From Ligustrum vulgare (lineage: Eukaryota > Streptophyta > Magnoliopsida > Lamiales > Oleaceae), in NCBI GenBank assembly GCA_963555705.1, contig OY743171.1, positions 21,637,352 to 21,701,351 on the forward strand: 64,000 bases of DNA. Direction: 5' to 3'. Every line of letters begins with the position of its first letter. Position 1 is the stretch's first letter. The notes below the pieces were generated by a model. It made no database searches and had not been told where the DNA came from. It worked only from the letters and a program-made list of their open reading frames with translations. Both the position numbers and the translations under genes were made by a program. This document shows positions 59,631 to 64,000 of this stretch, in pieces.

Positions 59631-60192
59631 AATATATAATAGGAGGAATGTGGGAATAGTTTTCCCGCTCACACATTCCCGACCAAAGAACATTTCATCA
59701 GATCATAATGGAAGAAAACGATTACATGAACTAAGAAAAAGTGAACATTATTATTAGGAAGTGACAATTCCGCTTTGAATCGCAACATCAGTATTATCAA
59801 GAAGGTACATATCTATTGTAAGACCTTTTTTATCACAAAAGGAAACAAGTACATATTTTTCGTGTGGTGTGAACATAAGATTAGCTGCTTCAATATGTTG
59901 TTACAATCAGCTATTTAATGCTAAGATCAGGCAAGTCAAATAACATGTATACAAACCCAGAGACATGCCTGAATTGGAAACAATGTTATCTACTTTCTTG
60001 GCTTTGAAATACTGATTCTTTCCCAGAAAAGAACCTTTGAAATGACCTTACTGTGGAGCATTTAATGCTAAGTAAAGGGTTCATACAGTAGAAACAAAAT
60101 AAACACACTACCCTATTCATTTGTGATTAACAGAGGAACATGCAGAGGCCGGATTATCTTCAGTCGCAACCATTCCAGCACTTGCGAGCCAG

Positions 60193-60688
60193 GAGCAGAA
60201 CTTGGTTGTTCAAGTAAGCTTCAACCAAGGGATTGGGTGGTGGCTATGGGCTGTCCGCTCACCCTCCAAAATACTATCACAGCAGGTATTGTAAGGGAAT
60301 TGGCAGCAGAATTTCCGTTCCTCTTTTACCATCAGAAGTTTCAAATTTATTTTAAGTTGACAATCACAAGTCGACCCCAAATTTTTGTGTCTTAGTTCAC
60401 GGTGTTGTTTAAGTTTAACATGCACAGATACACATTAAAGACAAATGAGCTACATCATGAATCATGATATTCACATTGTTCTATCCTGCCATCTTATTTT
60501 GTTATATATTTGAATTTATCATTAGACGCAGGTCTCCTGTAATTAAATAAAAAATATATATTTTGCTAATAACTTCGTTTCATGTTACTAATCCAATTGC
60601 ATATAGTTGTGTTGATCGTAAAAGCAGTGATTTGGTTCTAGGAGGAACACGAAGGGAGTATTTACAGATAGATTGTGCAATTAATCAG
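60193..60688 (+). pseudogene. DEG14: DEG14-like HtrA serine protease, two-exon fragment
   Basis: Piece 1 (60193-60295) reads AELGCSSKLQPRDWVVAMG then CPLTLQNTITAGIV. Piece 2 (60605-60688) reads SCVDRKSSDLVLGGTRREYL then QIDCAINQ, followed by GTAATA. Together they match the trypsin-like core of plant DEG14-type HtrA proteases, just before the catalytic GNSGGPL loop. The serine codon AG|T would span the intron, but the base pair after piece 1 is GG, not the GT donor. The exon with GNSGGPL was not found downstream, nor the histidine and aspartate exons upstream. A broken gene copy is the simplest reading; a real gene with odd splicing is less likely. Confidence 0.65.
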
Positions 60689-62155
60689 GTAATACAAATA
60701 TGTTTTCTCCTTCACCTGTTTCTGCATAGTTTACATCTTCCATCATTCTTCCTAATGGTGTTTCCAAGGGGCGCATTAGATGGGGATGATTATTTATGGA
60801 CAAGTAGGTGCAAATAACTGGTGCCTCAGGGTAACTTCCTCATTTTCAGAAGATCATGTTCATATATTTACATTATGTGTGATTGTTTTCTTTGGCTAAT
60901 GGTAATTAGGGAGCATTAGATACAATTTTGTTCCATTTTCATGAAATTGTAGAATAGTATAAGTGAGTTGCTAGAAATGTAGGAATTTTCAATTTTATCT
61001 TTCATTGATCGAGATTTATAAAGATTGATGGGTCATGTACTCATGTTACTTTATGAGATCTATAGTCTTTCTATATTCAAGCTTTTAGTGTTAGCCAGGA
61101 ATTGTTACGTTCCTAAGAATAGGAGTTGATACTTGAAATGTCTTTTATCAACTGCCTTTTTCTTCTTATCATCTGTAGTTAACAGCTTAAGTTTCACTAC
61201 AAATGTTATTTTTAAAGAAGTTTTTCAAAACTTAATTTGTATTCATTATGTTATTATGTTTTTAAATTGTTTTGACACTTCACTCCAAAACAAAAATAAT
61301 GACAATGTCATCCATCCGTGCATCGCACGGGTATATACTAGTAAATATATATAACAAGGTAGTCAACACGTACTATTTTCACACGGTTTCCCGCCTTTTT
61401 TGGAGCTCTCATTTTATTTTTATTATTCTTTTTTTTTTTACATAATTTTATTGCTCAGTTCTTGTGTACATGGAATTGTTCTTGCCAAGACAAAGTTGCT
61501 TTGAAACGTGTGTACTCATGGAAAATCAACCGTGGAATTCTGATTATCTCTTTTTTTCTTTTCTTTATTTTTTCCCTTTCTTTTTTTTTAATTCAACACA
61601 AATTCGTAACATGAAAGGTCATTTGTGAATTGTCATTTATTGTTTCATTTCATTTTATTTTTTCTTAATTCATTCCACTTTAATAGCTGCGTACACAAAA
61701 TTGTGTATGCCAATTACCAATAAGAAATGCTTTGGAACGTGTAATAGTGGAGAATTAACATTGAGCTTCAGCGTATCTTTATCTTTATACATTTACAAGG
61801 TAATGGTTTAGTGTGAACACAATGTGGTTTAACTATTTGGTTAATATTTAACGGTTCAATGTGAACACATAGTGTGAACACAATTTCGTTAACTATTTGG
61901 TTAATTAATGTTTGACTACAATATGATTAATTATTTGATAAATATTTATTTGGTTAATGAATGCTCGACTATTTAAGTTTGTATTTGAATTATTTTCAAA
62001 CCACTACTATATTTACCCAAGTTTATTAAAATTTTAAATTAAATAGTTAAAGTAATTTTTGTGGCAACACTTTTCTCGATGTATATTTTTAAAATTAATC
62101 TCCGTTTTGTTTTTGTTAAGTTAGAACAAAAATAATTTCCAAACTTGATGTATAT
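60689..62155. other. AT-rich spacer
   Basis: No conserved frame was found. It contains T-runs (61430-61440, 61570-61590) and repeated GTGTGAACACAAT words near 61812-61890. The C-terminal exons expected for the DEG14-like fragment are not recognisable here. Confidence 0.35.
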
Positions 62156-63606
62156 TGTTGACCACAAAATCCGGCTGGACCTTGGACCAACACGTCTCAG
62201 CTCCTCCCTCTTGAACACGTGGATCTCCTGCGCACTAAGACAAACAATCAGCTTGCAAAGGGGGCCGAGGTGGCTCCCGTTTGCACTCCGATGCCTAAGT
62301 CAGTGCTCATTTTAGGCAAATATATATTGGGTGCGGGAGATAAAAGTGTGTAAAAGAGAGAAAAGGGAGTGAGAGAAATATAGAGTTAAGAGTGAGAAAT
62401 TGCTAACCCTCTACTTGGAGGCAATTGTGCTTCATTTATAGTGGAACTTCTTGTCTCGGATTGCGACACGTGGCATAATTTACACTTGTCATCACCCTAG
62501 CTTATGGATGTGACATTCTTGCTTTTCAATCGTAATCATTGCTACACTTCGTAGGGGATGGGCGTCTGTCACGTCCGGGTAAAGGAAGTGTCCCATCACT
62601 GACTCCATCTCTCTCTTCTGGTCAACGCCAAAAAGCACCCCGGCTGAGTATAAAGCACATCGGCTGGGCGTTAACCAAGTCGGTTAAAGAGACTAGCTTG
62701 GCATACCACCTCGGCATTCATCTCAAGGTGATATTTCAGGCCTCAGCTGTGGGTTAAGGTCCATTGGGCCATTATTGGGCCTTCGCTGGCGGATCACTGT
62801 ACCTTTCTTTGGGCCCGGAGTCAACACTAGTCCCTCAAATCTGAAGGGATCATTCATGGTCGTGTAGGATTTGCCATGATTTCACAGCATTAACTTTCTA
62901 GGAAATCAATAATGAAATCTCTTAGGTAAGGCTCGGATCCATATCATAGCCGACCTTCTGCCTCGGATTTTCTTTCCCTAATGGCCAGGATCATATCAGC
63001 GCATTCCCTAGGCGGCGCGGACAACTCACAGAAATTATCGATATTTATTTTCGAGAGGAATATATATATACATATAAAATGAAAAGGGGGGGGGGCATTA
63101 TTTCGCAGCGCGTGGCGTTCATTATGGTAGCTGAACGGTTTTGTCCCTCCCTTTGACGGCTGGCGCTTTGATTAACTCACTTTCCAAGGAGTATGGGTTA
63201 CCCATATTAACCACGCGGTTCACGAAAATCAAGGAATGTAGATTGTTGGGATTCCTATAAATCCTTCTTCATTTTACCACTTCACTTTTTACCATTTTCT
63301 CATAACCTTTGTAGCAGTGCTTTCGCGAGAGCTTGCGCCGTTTCTCTCTTCCTTGTGATTTTCGTGTCTTTTCTTCAAGGGTTCACTACACAGCATCCAC
63401 TCTTAGCGTTTCACAGTTTTTCTTGGCGAGCTTTTCGTTCCAAGTGCACAGTGTCAAGCATTCGCCTTTTGAAGGTAAATCTCTTGACCCCTGTATATGC
63501 AAGACTTTCTTATTTTTAGTTTCTCATTGTGGGTTTGAAAACTTTGTTTTTGCATTTTGTTTTTCTTTTGTTGAGTCTGACTTTCTTTTTAAAACAAAAA
63601 AGAAAA
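62156..63606 (+). promoter_or_regulatory. LTR-like block and leader/promoter region of the edge ORF
   Basis: From 62156 the DNA changes from AT-rich to more balanced. TGTTGACCACAAAATCCGG opens it, and GGGCCCGGAGTCAACA (62811-62826) could close a 670-bp LTR by its TGTTGAC/GTCAACA ends. Farther on, TATAAAT at 63256-63262 is a good TATA box, followed by a pyrimidine-rich leader. GAAG|GTAAAT at 63474/63475 could be a leader donor, with an acceptor GGAGCAG at 63720. Whether this is an LTR promoter or a host gene promoter cannot be told without sequence beyond the window. Confidence 0.4.
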
Positions 63607-64000
63607 ATGGAAAGAGTTGGGGGAACGGGTTCACAGGAAATGTTAGCGATGGCGGTTCCCATCAGAGGTTTCTGTCCCATCTCTTTATCGGTTTTTAGCT
63701 CCCGTTTCTTTAGGGAGCAGGTTAAGAGGAGAAATAGGAAAAACAGTGGCATGATTTATTTGAGTGATTCTGATAGCGAAGAAGAAAAACACCAGAACTA
63801 TATGGCTCATCTATCATCCGAGGAGGAATCCGCGCTAAGAGAGCTCCGAAGCAAGCGAGAAAAGGATTTGGGAAAAGAAAAGGTGGCGAGCTCCTCTTCG
63901 GGTCACCAGGACCTCGGCTTGATTGTTAGGGCACCGTTTAGGGCGCACATGGAAGAGTTGGGTTTGACTGCGGAGGAAATTGCTCAGGTAGAGGATTGGG
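63607..64000 (+). CDS. Partial ORF running off the right edge; host gene start or gag-like ORF
   Basis: The frame opens at ATG 63607 (MERVGGTGSQEML) and stays open for 131 codons to the window end. If an intron at 63475-63720 is real, the first codon would instead be ATG 63751 (MIYLSDSDSEEEKHQNYM), in the same frame. The protein is hydrophilic, with an acidic serine patch (SDSDSEEE), ALRELRSKREKD, a SSSSGHQDLGLIVRAPF stretch and HMEELGLTAEEIAQVEDW at the edge. I recognise no domain with certainty. The low-complexity start plus a short globular opening is reminiscent of the N-terminus of plant 'putative gypsy-type transposon' proteins, which would fit the LTR-like block upstream, but this is a guess. 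Confidence 0.45.
   Translation, partial: MERVGGTGSQEMLAMAVPIRGFCPISLSVFSSRFFREQVKRRNRKNSGMIYLSDSDSEEEKHQNYMAHLSSEEESALRELRSKREKDLGKEKVASSSSGHQDLGLIVRAPFRAHMEELGLTAEEIAQVEDW

Overview
This window is nuclear DNA of a flowering plant, almost certainly a eudicot. It is AT-rich, its genes are split by GT-AG introns, and plant LTR retrotransposons, an L1-type LINE, CACTA and Stowaway elements and other MITEs fill most of the space. No prokaryotic operons, organelle genes, rRNA or tRNA genes were seen.

Two host genes can be read end to end. The first (5415-15636, + strand) is a 15-coding-exon gene for cytosolic (H-type, PHS2/PHO2-like) alpha-glucan phosphorylase. All splice joints keep frame and give 849 residues. 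The second (53948 down to 51573, - strand) is an SR45a/transformer-2-like splicing factor with six coding exons, an RRM and a long RS domain. Its fourth coding exon lacks one base, so the sequence as given does not encode the full protein. A third, broken gene trace (60193-60688, +) is a fragment of a DEG14-like HtrA protease. An open reading frame at the right edge (63607 to beyond 64000) is either the start of a host gene or a gag-like ORF of an LTR element.

Layout: 1-1806 is the 5' part of a minus-strand Copia element. 1990-3420 is an internally deleted Gypsy remnant. 4.4-15.9 kb is the phosphorylase gene, with MITE, SINE and RTE-LINE pieces in its introns. 16194-17283 is a TIR element. 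17873-23538 is a decayed L1-like LINE with an 11-bp target duplication. 23706-34606 is a non-autonomous Athila/Tat-type LTR element, interrupted by a minus-strand Tekay/Del-type Gypsy element (about 27.14-33.7 kb) with a 3-kb LTR. 36481-48487 is a Gypsy element with both LTRs. It is interrupted by a CACTA element (40161-45210), itself hit by a TAA-flanked TIR element (43472-44554), and by a solo LTR (45324-46829, AGTAT duplication). 50-54.8 kb holds a Stowaway MITE and the SR45a-like gene. 55-62 kb is AT-rich with MITEs, microsatellites and gene fragments. 62.1-64 kb is an LTR-like or promoter region leading into the edge ORF.

The two intact loci are not functionally linked: one degrades alpha-glucan in the cytosol, the other regulates splicing. 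I found no new defence or metabolic system. The most informative signals are the transposon nesting with readable target-site duplications, the RT-less LTR elements (one with an unknown 255-residue ORF), and the single-base lesion in the SR45a-like gene.
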